NCBI GenBank assembly: GCA_050251555.1
Contig: JBFWMN010000001.1
Coordinates: forward strand, 1-64,000
Origin: UBA2137 sp050251555
GTDB lineage: Bacteria > Pseudomonadota > Alphaproteobacteria > Micavibrionales > Micavibrionaceae
Length of the DNA stretch: 64,000 nucleotides
Direction: 5' to 3'
In this document: positions 43,649 through 52,861 of the stretch, piece by piece
How positions within the stretch are numbered: position 1 is the stretch's first letter
Layout: each line of letters begins with the position of its first letter
Position numbers and translations under genes: made by a program
The notes under the pieces: model-generated
Database searches by the model: none
What the model was told of the DNA's origin: nothing
The model's input: only the letters and a program-made list of their open reading frames with translations

Positions 43649-44485
43649 ATGCTCAAAAGAGCCAAAAGCATCTTCAAAAAATCGTCTCGCAAATCTTATG
43701 TATTGGCCTTGTTTATCGCGGTGCTATTAGTGGTGCTGTATAGCGGAATAAATATGTCTTCTGCTGACCGAGATCCGGATGCGCCGGGGTTTGACGGTCG
43801 CACTTCATTAGAATGGGCTCATGAACATTCAAGCTTAATCTTTTTAGGACGAATTCTGAGCGAGAAGCATCCATACGATGTTGAGGTTCTTGAAGTATTC
43901 AAGGACTCAAAGAACAGGCTAGAAGGCAAGAAACATGTTCTGATTGAGCATGTTCTGTCGATGGGCGAATACTACCTTGGCGCACATAAAGATGAAGTAC
44001 TCATCATTTTTGCCGGATACGATGAAAAGAACAAAGCCATACGCGTTTCGGAGAGATCGCGCACGCAATATCCACCCCAATATTTTGTTAAACATATCCA
44101 AAATGCCAAGGGGCGTTGGGAAGGATGGAGCGACACTGAAAAATATACAGTCTTTGTCGGTACGGTCGATAAGATCATAAAATCCGAGGACAGGAAAGAT
44201 ACAGCAATCCTCTTCAAAGATGTTTCTCTTGTTTCAGGCTCGCTTGAAGGAGAGTCAACGGATCACTTGAACGTAAGCTTTCAATACGACGCGCGCTGTG
44301 CAGATTTATACAAGGAAAAAAATCGATATGTTGTCTTTGTAAAGAAACAATACAAAACACTAGATACACGGGAAAACGGGAAGGAAAAACGCGTATTTCA
44401 AAAATTCAACAGTACTTATTGCGCTTTATATCAACCATATGACTTTGACATCTTAGAAAAACTGCGTAATTGGAAAGTTAAATAA
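43649..44485 (+). CDS. Membrane-anchored protein with two NTR/TIMP-like repeats (unit 2)
   Basis: I start at the ATG at 43649 behind GGGGGA, giving 278 residues (MLKRAKSIFKKSSRKSYVLA); the longer frame begins inside the terminator. A basic stretch and one hydrophobic segment (about 19-37) suggest a signal anchor. Two repeats follow with the plan of the unit 1 protein: SSLIFLGRIL, EVFKDSKNRLEG, EVLIIFAGYDE; then KYTVFVGTVDKIIK, LFKDVSLVSGSLEG, CADLYKEKNRYVVFVKKQYK and YCALYQPY. It lacks the N-terminal Cys of unit 1. The protease gene starts 34 bases later. AT-rich. Confidence 0.65.
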   Translation: MLKRAKSIFKKSSRKSYVLALFIAVLLVVLYSGINMSSADRDPDAPGFDGRTSLEWAHEHSSLIFLGRILSEKHPYDVEVLEVFKDSKNRLEGKKHVLIEHVLSMGEYYLGAHKDEVLIIFAGYDEKNKAIRVSERSRTQYPPQYFVKHIQNAKGRWEGWSDTEKYTVFVGTVDKIIKSEDRKDTAILFKDVSLVSGSLEGESTDHLNVSFQYDARCADLYKEKNRYVVFVKKQYKTLDTRENGKEKRVFQKFNSTYCALYQPYDFDILEKLRNWKVK

Positions 44486-44519
44486 AAAAATATCAAATTT
44501 TGCACGTGGGGTAGCAGAT

Positions 44520-47500
44520 ATGACTTGGACAATTAATCCTGATGATCTCGACGATAATGTTGAAAAACTTTTTGTATGGCCTGAGTATGGGTTGTTTTCG
44601 TGGACAGGTCAGCTTGGTGCTACAGCAAATGTAACTTTTACGCTTAATCCCAGTTCCCTCCACCCCGGCTCATCAGGCCAACCCACATCTTCTGTTTCTT
44701 GGGGGGATGCAGGTCAAACAGCGGCGTTTGCAGATGACATATCAGATGTTTTGAAATTGATCTCGAATGTAGCAAATATCAACTTCACATACTCTACATC
44801 TGCTTCAGTCAACGATATAGCTTTTGCTCTTGCGGATAAAGATACGTTTATATACACAGACACTGAAGACAATGAATATCCCATAGCAGGTCACGCATAT
44901 ACCCCAACCCCTTATTCCAACCAAACGACGGGGTATGCAGATATATATTTTTCTGATTATTATGATGATTTTAGTGTAGGCTCTAGAGGCAGCTCAACCT
45001 TGCTTCATGAGGTTTTACACGCCTTAGGAATAAGCCACCCTAACGGTGTTCCTGATGATGACGATTTCAACAAAATAAGCACGGTCATGAGCGATGTGCC
45101 CTCCGGTATAGCTGATCCCAACTTGGTAACAGATGAATTTCGTTCCGATAACAGTTACGCGCCAGCTACCCTTATGCCCTATGATATTGCGGCGCTGCAA
45201 TATTTGTATGGTGTCAACAACACATATAATGCAAATGATAATGTCTACATATTCCATCAAAACGGAACGATTTCTATTTCAAATCCTCAAAATTCTGAAG
45301 CAACAATTGTCGGTAATCTGGTTGCAATTTGGGATGCTGGTGGTGACAATGATGAATATAAGCTGGATGCCACTATAATAGCGGACTCAAGAATAGATTT
45401 GAGAGCAGGCGCTGTTGCAGAAGAGGATCAGTATTATAAAGATCACACGAATATGAAGGTTTATGCTTCTCATATTGCATTCTCCGATGGAACCTCTCTT
45501 ACGGTGGCTAATTCACTACCCGTGAGTGGCGTTGACCCACTCATTGAAAATGCAACGGGAGCACAAGGCAAAGACACTATCATTGGAAATGATAAGGCAA
45601 ACATCCTTAAAGGTGAGGGTGGGGGCGATACCCTTGTTGGTGGTGCTGGCGTAGATACTTTATTCGGTGGAGCAGGTAACGATACGTTTATAGCTCATGT
45701 TGGGGTTTCAGGTCTTGACGGTGATTCCTATTATGGAGGTGACGAAAATTCTAGGGGGGAAGCTGATGGCATTGATACGGTTGATTATAGTGCAATAGAC
45801 TCTGATGCCTATGGCATAGCCAAAGTAAATATAGGTACAGGCGAGGACGTTGTCTGGTTTTACAAAAAAGATTTTTTATCGGATGGCAGCCTTGTATTTG
45901 GAGCAAAAGATTATCTCTACTCGATTGAAAATATTGTTTTTGGCGGAGATGTTATTTCTCTGGTAAATGGAACAGATGGAAATGACACACTGAATGATAC
46001 AGATTACTATATTTTAGAGATTCTATACGGTGGGCTGGGTGACGATGACATAAGCTTAGGCTACAATGATATCGCAGATGGTGGGGATGATAATGATACT
46101 TTCCATACTTCCTTAGATTCATTAGCTGTATCTGGATATGGCGAAGCACAAATTCTTGGCGGGTCAGGGACCGACACTTTGGATTTGGTTATTGATAGCT
46201 CTTACAGTACCTCAAATGCAGCTAAGTCAGAAAACGTATTTATTTCAAAAAGCCAAGGTGTGATCTCTGTCAGTGGTGCTTACACTTTAGTGCAAGCAAA
46301 AGACGTGGAAACCATCACTTTTACTGCAAGCGATACCAGATACAAGTCTCCGTTGTTACTGGCTAATCAGTTTGGCAGCGGCAATCTAAACTACGGAGAT
46401 ATCACGAGCGGCACCATCAACGGTTTCACGGGGTTAAACCGTCTGGATTACTCATCTTCGTCCAGCGGAATGACGTATTCATCTACCCTGTCCGGATCTC
46501 ACACTATACTGACAAACAGCCTGTCTCAATCGGCTGTCAATGTAACAGAACTGTATGGCACCAACAAAGGTGACTACATCACTTTGCAAGACAGTACAAA
46601 CACTCGCGTGTATCTGGGAACGGGTGATGACACGCTGATTTTAAATAATGCAAGTACATCTTATGGGTATGTCGTCGGGTACAGCGGTGGCGATGATCTT
46701 ATCCAGTCCACCGGCTATTCTTACGGGGCAAGTCTTATTATTCAAGTCGATAAAAATATCACACTTTCGGACTTAGTTAGTATTACGCCAGAGTCAGGCG
46801 TTAATTATAACGACCCGTTTGAAGTCGTTTTTGATTTCGGCAGCAAAGGTTCTCTGACCATCTCTGCATTTACAAAGAACTCGACCTTATCCATTAACGA
46901 TCCAGCTAATGACAGAGAAGCCTACCTTAAATTCAATTACGGATACAACAACACTACTGAACTATACGACCCATTTCTAACCACCTCATATACAGCCTAT
47001 TCCACTTCAAAAGAGTTTACATTCAGAGGGACGTGGGATGATGACGTCATTCACGGCACATCTGCAAGAGACTCAATTTGGGCTCTTGGTGGTAACGATA
47101 CCGTTTATGGTAGCGACAATGACGATTACATCTATGGCGGCGATGGCAATGATATCCTAGTCGGCGAAGAAGGAACCGACCATATTTATGGTGGTGCGGG
47201 AGGTGACACAATCTACGCTGAAGATCAGAGCACAACACCAACGACAATTTCTTTTAACTGGCTATACGCAGGTGATGGTGATGACACTGTTTACGGCAGT
47301 CAGGGAGGCGATTATGTGGAAGGTGGTAATGGCGATGATGTCATATATGTCTTCGGCGGCTCTAATACAGTCTACGCTGGTAACGGCAATGATATTCTTC
47401 AAGGCGCTTTTAATGAAGTTTATGGCGGCGACGGTGATGATACCATCACAGCAGAGGGCAGCTCTTATTATGTTAACGGTGATTCTGGCAACGACATCAT

Positions 47501-49457
47501 TCACATTGTAGGCACTGCAGCATATGTCTATGGCGGCGACGGTGATGATGTCATATATGGGGCGGTCGATAATGAGGACTCCCGCATATATGGGGATGAT
47601 GGGAATGATATCATCTTTGGTCGCGGAGGAAATGACACCCTGTATGGTGGTAATGGGGATGATTTCTTGTATTCAAACACGGATAGCTCATTTGCATCTG
47701 ACGCTGGGGATTTTGTTCTTCTATACGGAGAAGATGGCAATGACTTTATTCAAGGTGCAGATGGCGCTGATTATGCCTCCGGTGGCGCAGGTAGTGATAT
47801 TCTCAAAGGCGGCAATGGCGGAGACACCCTATCAGGTGACGATGGAGACGATCAGCTATTTGGGGAAGATGGAAATGATAACATAAGCGGCGACGAGGGA
47901 GATGATCTCTTATACGGCGGAGCAGGTAATGACACACTTGAAGGCGGTTTGGGTTACGACATTCTGATTGGTGGGGCTGGGAATGACACCTTATATGGCG
48001 GAAATAGTGCAGCCATATGGAATAGTAACTTATTCGTTTTTGAGAGTGGCTTTGGTCATGATACTGTCGATGACTTTGTTACCTCGCTTGATAAGATTGA
48101 TCTGACCGATTTTTCATCAATTTCAGATGTATCGCAATTGGATATTTATGTCTTCACCAACTCTTATGGATCGACAACGACGATTACCATAAGCGCGACG
48201 GAAATTATCACTTTGTCGCATGAGCTGCGCTACGATAACATCTACACTCTAACAAACGATAATTTCATTTTTGCGCATCCGAGTACTGACTACGGTAACT
48301 CCAGCGATGACCTATTGATGGGCACATCGGGTGCCGATACACTCGATGGTCGTGCTGGGAATGATACTTTGGAGGGCCTTGGCGGGAATGACATTCTCAC
48401 GGGTGGGGTAGGTTCTGACGTCTTTATCTACTCGGGTAGCTTTGGTAATGACACCATAACGGACTTCGAACTCAATATTGATAAGATTGATCTTTCTCAG
48501 ATACAAGCCGTTGCCGGCTATAGCAACCTGATACTCTCTCAAGTTGGGTCTGATACTTTAATTAGCTTCTCAGGAACTTCAGACTCGATCCTTTTGGAGG
48601 GTATTAATAGATACAGTTTAAACAGTTCTCAGTTTAAATTCGGTACTTACGGCACTTCTGGCAATGATTATATCGAAGGCACGTCTGGTGATGACTCAAT
48701 CTTTGGCCTTGGGGGCAGCGATGAAATCTATGGCCTTGGTGGAAATGACCGCGTTGAAGGTGGTGACCAGAATGACTGGGTTTACGGAGGCACTGGCAAT
48801 GACATTGTGAAAGGCAATGCCGGAAATGATGTTGTTGCAGGTGATGATGGAAATGACACCCTCTATGGGGGCATCGGACAAGATTACCTCTGGGGTAATA
48901 AAGGTAATGACACGCTCTATGGTGAAGCGGATATTGATGCTCTCAGAGGCATGGAAGGTGATGACATTCTATACGGTGGAGAGGGGAACGACAATTTGCG
49001 CGGCGATGATGTTGACTCTCTTTCCAACTTTGCGGGTGCCGGTAACGACATCCTGTATGGCGGCGCGGGCAATGATAACCTCGAAGGCGGGGCAGGCGAC
49101 GATATCCTTGTCGGCGGCACTGGTGCAGATATTATGAACGGAAGCGCAGGTTCGGATACGTTCTACTATGAAGCTGCGGATATTGATGGTTCACGGGATG
49201 CAATATATGGTTTTCAGGCTGGTATAGGTGGGGACATCATCGATATATCCGATGTTCTGCAATATGACAGCGCAACGGATAATCTGTCAGACTTCGTATT
49301 TCTTGTTCAAGGTGGCAGCTACACACGGATCAATATTGACATTGATGGTACGGGTACAAATTACAGTTCTCAGTCACTGGCACAACTTCAGGGCGTGACG
49401 GGCCTTAATCTTACTGACATGGTCAATAGCGGTAATCTGGTTGTTGAGGCGGCCTAA
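44520..49457 (+). CDS. Giant RTX serralysin-like metalloprotease (M10)
   Basis: The 1645-residue protein has no Sec signal. Residues 163-174 are HEVLHALGISHP, the metzincin zinc motif, and M219 in TLMPYDIAALQYLYG is the Met-turn with the following Tyr. RTX Ca2+-binding nonapeptides (GGxGNDTLYGG type) lie at about 345-392, 480-530, 835-1162, 1264-1300 and 1378-1556; beta-rich segments separate them. Two VFxSGxFGxDTxxDF blocks (about 1173 and 1310) are serralysin-like. The C-terminus (about 1557-1645) looks like a type I secretion signal region. No type I exporter is in the window. It is much longer than typical serralysins. It ends an AT-rich block before yajC. Confidence 0.9.
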   Translation: MTWTINPDDLDDNVEKLFVWPEYGLFSWTGQLGATANVTFTLNPSSLHPGSSGQPTSSVSWGDAGQTAAFADDISDVLKLISNVANINFTYSTSASVNDIAFALADKDTFIYTDTEDNEYPIAGHAYTPTPYSNQTTGYADIYFSDYYDDFSVGSRGSSTLLHEVLHALGISHPNGVPDDDDFNKISTVMSDVPSGIADPNLVTDEFRSDNSYAPATLMPYDIAALQYLYGVNNTYNANDNVYIFHQNGTISISNPQNSEATIVGNLVAIWDAGGDNDEYKLDATIIADSRIDLRAGAVAEEDQYYKDHTNMKVYASHIAFSDGTSLTVANSLPVSGVDPLIENATGAQGKDTIIGNDKANILKGEGGGDTLVGGAGVDTLFGGAGNDTFIAHVGVSGLDGDSYYGGDENSRGEADGIDTVDYSAIDSDAYGIAKVNIGTGEDVVWFYKKDFLSDGSLVFGAKDYLYSIENIVFGGDVISLVNGTDGNDTLNDTDYYILEILYGGLGDDDISLGYNDIADGGDDNDTFHTSLDSLAVSGYGEAQILGGSGTDTLDLVIDSSYSTSNAAKSENVFISKSQGVISVSGAYTLVQAKDVETITFTASDTRYKSPLLLANQFGSGNLNYGDITSGTINGFTGLNRLDYSSSSSGMTYSSTLSGSHTILTNSLSQSAVNVTELYGTNKGDYITLQDSTNTRVYLGTGDDTLILNNASTSYGYVVGYSGGDDLIQSTGYSYGASLIIQVDKNITLSDLVSITPESGVNYNDPFEVVFDFGSKGSLTISAFTKNSTLSINDPANDREAYLKFNYGYNNTTELYDPFLTTSYTAYSTSKEFTFRGTWDDDVIHGTSARDSIWALGGNDTVYGSDNDDYIYGGDGNDILVGEEGTDHIYGGAGGDTIYAEDQSTTPTTISFNWLYAGDGDDTVYGSQGGDYVEGGNGDDVIYVFGGSNTVYAGNGNDILQGAFNEVYGGDGDDTITAEGSSYYVNGDSGNDIIHIVGTAAYVYGGDGDDVIYGAVDNEDSRIYGDDGNDIIFGRGGNDTLYGGNGDDFLYSNTDSSFASDAGDFVLLYGEDGNDFIQGADGADYASGGAGSDILKGGNGGDTLSGDDGDDQLFGEDGNDNISGDEGDDLLYGGAGNDTLEGGLGYDILIGGAGNDTLYGGNSAAIWNSNLFVFESGFGHDTVDDFVTSLDKIDLTDFSSISDVSQLDIYVFTNSYGSTTTITISATEIITLSHELRYDNIYTLTNDNFIFAHPSTDYGNSSDDLLMGTSGADTLDGRAGNDTLEGLGGNDILTGGVGSDVFIYSGSFGNDTITDFELNIDKIDLSQIQAVAGYSNLILSQVGSDTLISFSGTSDSILLEGINRYSLNSSQFKFGTYGTSGNDYIEGTSGDDSIFGLGGSDEIYGLGGNDRVEGGDQNDWVYGGTGNDIVKGNAGNDVVAGDDGNDTLYGGIGQDYLWGNKGNDTLYGEADIDALRGMEGDDILYGGEGNDNLRGDDVDSLSNFAGAGNDILYGGAGNDNLEGGAGDDILVGGTGADIMNGSAGSDTFYYEAADIDGSRDAIYGFQAGIGGDIIDISDVLQYDSATDNLSDFVFLVQGGSYTRINIDIDGTGTNYSSQSLAQLQGVTGLNLTDMVNSGNLVVEAA

Positions 49458-49504
49458 AGACATAACTCCCTTCTTTGCAATGTTATCCCCCGTGATTGGC
49501 TGGC

Positions 49505-49535
49505 GGGGCAGGCTGCCCCCTTGTATTTGCAAGGG
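49505..49535. other. Two adjacent hairpins between protease and yajC
   Basis: GGGGCA/TGCCCC (49505-49519, loop GGC) and CCTTG/CAAGG (about 49519-49534) follow the protease stop by about 50 bases. Neither has a T-run, so termination is uncertain. The second overlaps a possible yajC promoter. Confidence 0.35.
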
Positions 49536-49548
49536 AACGGGCTATAGT
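49521..49548 (+). promoter_or_regulatory. Possible yajC promoter
   Basis: TTGTAT (49521-49526) and TATAGT (49543-49548) are 16 bases apart, about 50 bases before the yajC ATG. A separate promoter makes sense because the inserted block cuts yajC-secDF off from nlpD. Confidence 0.4.
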
Positions 49549-49599
49549 CGCCTGCAATGAATTCTGACACGTATAATTGATAAGGAAGACGATAAAGAG

Positions 49600-49959
49600 A
49601 TGTTTATTTCCAAAGCCTTGGCTCAAACCGCAGAAGTGATCGAGGAAACAGCCGCAACGCCCGATGCCCCGAATGCCATGGAGGCCTTCATCATGAATAT
49701 GGGCCTGATCGCTATTCTCGTTGTCCTGTTCTATGTCCTGATGATCCGCCCGCAGCAACGCCGCATGAAGGAACACCAGAAAATGCTGGGCGGTCTTGAA
49801 AAAGGCTCGACCATTGTCACGCAAGGCGGTGTAATCGGAAAAATCGAAAAGGTGCTGGATGACAATTCTCTGCTGATCAAATCCGGTAACACGGAAATGA
49901 CAATCCTGCGCTCGGCGATCATGTCGACATTGGACGAAGCGACACCATCGAAAAAGTAA
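49600..49959 (+). CDS. yajC: Preprotein translocase subunit YajC
   Basis: This 119-residue protein has one membrane helix near residues 30-50 (MGLIAILVVLFYVLMIRPQQRR), where MIRPQQRR is the YajC hallmark. The cytoplasmic part has GSTIVTQGGVIGKIEKV. YajC joins SecDF in the Sec translocase. secD follows after 13 bases. Confidence 0.95.
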   Translation: MFISKALAQTAEVIEETAATPDAPNAMEAFIMNMGLIAILVVLFYVLMIRPQQRRMKEHQKMLGGLEKGSTIVTQGGVIGKIEKVLDDNSLLIKSGNTEMTILRSAIMSTLDEATPSKK

Positions 49960-49972
49960 GAAGTCTCACTCA

Positions 49973-51517
49973 ATGATCCATTTCTCCCGCTGGAAAACCA
50001 TCCTGATTTTGGGCCTGACTGCTCTGGCCTTCATTTTCGCGTTTCCCAATATCCTGCCTCAAGACACACGCGACCAAATGGCGGAAACCATGCCTGCTTG
50101 GGTTCCGACCTCTTCGGTTAATCTGGGGCTGGATCTGCAAGGTGGTTCGCACCTTCTTTTGCAGGTGGATATCGAGAGTGTGATCAAGGAACAATTGCAG
50201 GATATGGTCGCACAGGTGCGTTCATCTTTGCGCGAAGATCATATCCGCTTTACCCGTCTGACACCTGACGGGAACGGTTTTGTCCTTACCCTTCAACAGG
50301 CAGGTGACATGGATGCCGCGAAAAAGGCCATCCGAGACCTCAGCACCGACTATTTTATTGATGAGACGGGTGAAACATCACTCAAAGCCAGTTTCTCGGA
50401 TGCAGGGCTGCGTAAACTGAGAGAGGATACGGTATCGCAATCTATCGAGATTGTCCGTCGCCGTATTGATGAAACGGGCACGAATGAGCCTGTTATTACC
50501 AAGCAAGGCGATGACCGTATTGTTGTTCAGCTTCCGGGGCTTGGTTCTCCTGCACGTATTAAAGAGCTTTTGGGTAAAACCGCGAAGCTGACCTTCCACC
50601 TTGTCGATATGGATGGCGGTGTTGATACGACATCGTTGCCGATGCGTGAAAATCCCGAGCAGAAAATCTCGATCAAGCGTCGTCCCTCTATTACGGGTGA
50701 AATGCTGACCAATGCGGCGGCAACCTTCCAGCAAGGCCAGCCTGTTGTATCCTTTCGCCTGAACGGCACGGGAGCCAAACGCTTTTGTAAATTGACACGT
50801 GAGCATACGAACGAGCCGTTTGCGATTGTTCTGGATGAGCAGGTTGTGTCTGCCCCCAATATCAATGAGCCGATTTGTGGCGGTCAGGCGATCATTTCAG
50901 GTCGCTTTACGGTTCAGGAAACAGCCGATACCGCACTTTTGTTACGCGCAGGGGCTTTGCCCGCACCTTTGAAAATTATCGAGGAACGCACTGTCGGGCC
51001 GACATTGGGGCGTGACTCGGTTGAAGCAGGAAAAATCGCGGGGCTTGTGGCCTTAGGCGTGGTTCTTGTCTTCATGTTTCTGTCCTATGGACTGTTCGGC
51101 TTTTTTGCCGCGGTTGCCCTGGTTGTGAACATGATCATGATTTTTGCGATCCTCTCCATGCTGGGCGCGACCCTGACATTGCCGGGGATCGGCGGGATTA
51201 TCCTGACCATCGGTATGGCGGTGGATGCCAACGTGCTGATTTTCGAGCGTATCCGCGAAGAAATGCGTGAAGGCCGCACGGTTCTTTCTGCCATTGATGC
51301 GGGTTACAAAAATGCGATGAGCACGATTGTGGATGCCAACATCACGACCCTGATTGCCGCAGTGTTCCTGTATTCCTTTGGTTCGGGGCCTGTGCGCGGG
51401 TTTGCCGTGACCCTGACAATCGGTATTGTGACCTCGATGTTCTCTGCCATTTGGCTGACACGTCTGATGGTTGCGACTTGGCTTGGCAAAAAACGCCCCT
51501 CAGAGCTTCATATTTAA
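49973..51517 (+). CDS. secD: Protein translocase subunit SecD
   Basis: At 514 residues this is a normal alphaproteobacterial SecD. After the first membrane helix the periplasmic part shows NLGLDLQGGSHLLLQVD and RRRIDETGTNEPVITKQGDDRIVVQLPG. The membrane part has GRDSVEAGKIAGLVALGVVL, MAVDANVLIFERIREEMREG and DANITTLIAAVFLYSFGSGPVRGFA. SecDF uses the proton gradient to pull proteins across the inner membrane. It ends 14 bases before secF. Confidence 0.96.
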   Translation: MIHFSRWKTILILGLTALAFIFAFPNILPQDTRDQMAETMPAWVPTSSVNLGLDLQGGSHLLLQVDIESVIKEQLQDMVAQVRSSLREDHIRFTRLTPDGNGFVLTLQQAGDMDAAKKAIRDLSTDYFIDETGETSLKASFSDAGLRKLREDTVSQSIEIVRRRIDETGTNEPVITKQGDDRIVVQLPGLGSPARIKELLGKTAKLTFHLVDMDGGVDTTSLPMRENPEQKISIKRRPSITGEMLTNAAATFQQGQPVVSFRLNGTGAKRFCKLTREHTNEPFAIVLDEQVVSAPNINEPICGGQAIISGRFTVQETADTALLLRAGALPAPLKIIEERTVGPTLGRDSVEAGKIAGLVALGVVLVFMFLSYGLFGFFAAVALVVNMIMIFAILSMLGATLTLPGIGGIILTIGMAVDANVLIFERIREEMREGRTVLSAIDAGYKNAMSTIVDANITTLIAAVFLYSFGSGPVRGFAVTLTIGIVTSMFSAIWLTRLMVATWLGKKRPSELHI

Positions 51518-51531
51518 GAGAGTTGAACAAG

Positions 51532-52458
51532 ATGAAAACACTCAAACTCGTCCCTCAGGAAACCAATGTCGATTTTATGCGCATGCGCTTTATCGGCTAT
51601 ATCGTATCCGCTCTTGTGATTTTCGGTTCATTTGCGCTGCTGGGTGTCAAAGGGCTTAATCTGGGCGTCGATTTCACGGGTGGAACGCTCATTGAAATTC
51701 AGGTGCAAAAAGCGCCTAACATACCTGAGCTGCGCACACATCTTGATGCGCTTGATCTGGGCGATATTTCACTTCAGGAATTCGGTGCGCCGAATGATCT
51801 GTTGCTGCGTCTTGGTCAACAGCCAGGCGGTGAAGATGAGCAAAAAGCAGCGATTGAAAAAGTGCGCACCTCCATCGACAAATTCTTTGCTGATCAAACC
51901 GTAGATTACCGCCGCGTCGAATATGTCGGGCCGCAGGTCGGGGAAGAGCTGAAACGCGCAGGCTTGTTGGCTTTCGTCCTCTCAATGCTCGGGATCATGG
52001 CCTATATGTGGTATCGCTTTGAATGGCAGTTCGGCGTGGGTGCCGTGTTGGCTCTGTTCCACGATTCCATCGGCGTTTTGGGATATTTTGCCCTGACGGG
52101 TAAGGCGTTTGACTTGTCTACTCTGGCAGCAGTGATGCTGGTTGCGGGTTACTCGATCAACGATACGGTGGTGGTATATGACCGTATCCGCGAGAATTTG
52201 CGTAAATTCAAGAAGATGCCCTTTAAGGATCTGTTCAACCTTTCGGTCAATCAGATGCTGTCACGCTCGATTATGACGTCGCTGACAACCGTGATAGTGC
52301 TGGTCGTGTTGTGGTTGCTGGGTGGCGAAGTGATCCGTTCTTTTGCTGAAGCCCTGATCTTCGGTATCTTCTTGGGAACATTCTCATCCATTTACGTGGC
52401 GGCACCAATCCTTGAGTTGCTGCGCCTTCCACGTGGTTCATCCCGCGACGACGGTTAA
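51532..52458 (+). CDS. secF: Protein translocase subunit SecF
   Basis: The ATG at 51532 gives 308 residues. Motifs are NLGVDFTGGTLIEIQ near residue 46, VGPQVGEELKRAGLLAFVLS, ALFHDSIGVLGYFALTGKAFDL, and AGYSINDTVVVYDRIRENLR. It is the partner of SecD in the same operon; the Mth938-like gene follows after 16 bases. Confidence 0.96.
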   Translation: MKTLKLVPQETNVDFMRMRFIGYIVSALVIFGSFALLGVKGLNLGVDFTGGTLIEIQVQKAPNIPELRTHLDALDLGDISLQEFGAPNDLLLRLGQQPGGEDEQKAAIEKVRTSIDKFFADQTVDYRRVEYVGPQVGEELKRAGLLAFVLSMLGIMAYMWYRFEWQFGVGAVLALFHDSIGVLGYFALTGKAFDLSTLAAVMLVAGYSINDTVVVYDRIRENLRKFKKMPFKDLFNLSVNQMLSRSIMTSLTTVIVLVVLWLLGGEVIRSFAEALIFGIFLGTFSSIYVAAPILELLRLPRGSSRDDG

Positions 52459-52474
52459 GGTCAAGGACTCAATT

Positions 52475-52846
52475 ATGGATGTCACTCCACTTATCCGTTC
52501 CGACCAGCAGGTCATTCAGGCTTATGCGGGTGAAACATTCAAAGTGAGTGGCAAGACATATCAAGGTGCCATTCTGGTGCGCCCTGATGCCACAACTGCA
52601 TGGGATGCGCCTGCGTTCGAAGATCTTCAACCACAAGATTTCACATTTTCTGAAAAAGACAGGCCCGATGTTATTTTGCTGGGGGTCGGGAAACTCAGCC
52701 GCTTTTTAACGCGTGAGCAAAAGCAGGCTTTTGCGTCTGCGGGCATTCACATTGAGGTGATGGATACGGGGGCGGCGTGTCGCACGTATAATGTGCTGAT
52801 GGCAGAAGGTCGCCTTGTTGCGGCGGCCTTATATCCTTATCTTTAA
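52475..52846 (+). CDS. Mth938/NDUFAF3-like domain protein
   Basis: The start at 52475 gives 123 residues. The core VSGKTYQGAILVRPDATTAWDA, VILLGVGKLSRFLTREQKQA and the GIHIEVMDTGAACRTYNVLMAEGR ending match the Mth938/Xcc1710 family. Human NDUFAF3 is a complex I assembly factor of this family. In my recollection this gene often follows secF in alphaproteobacteria, and a NDUFAF6-type gene is close by at 53570. Confidence 0.88.
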   Translation: MDVTPLIRSDQQVIQAYAGETFKVSGKTYQGAILVRPDATTAWDAPAFEDLQPQDFTFSEKDRPDVILLGVGKLSRFLTREQKQAFASAGIHIEVMDTGAACRTYNVLMAEGRLVAAALYPYL

Positions 52847-52861
52847 GCTTAAGCCTGAGCT

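Noticed and set aside
47041..48010. Dense short repeats that could suggest a CRISPR or tandem array
   Set aside because: They are the coding repeats for RTX nonapeptides (GGxGxD), in frame and not separated by unique spacers.
41768..49599. Integrative element or prophage
   Set aside because: No integrase, transposase, terminal inverted repeats or tRNA junction is present; the only repeat is the nlpD end, which points to homologous recombination.
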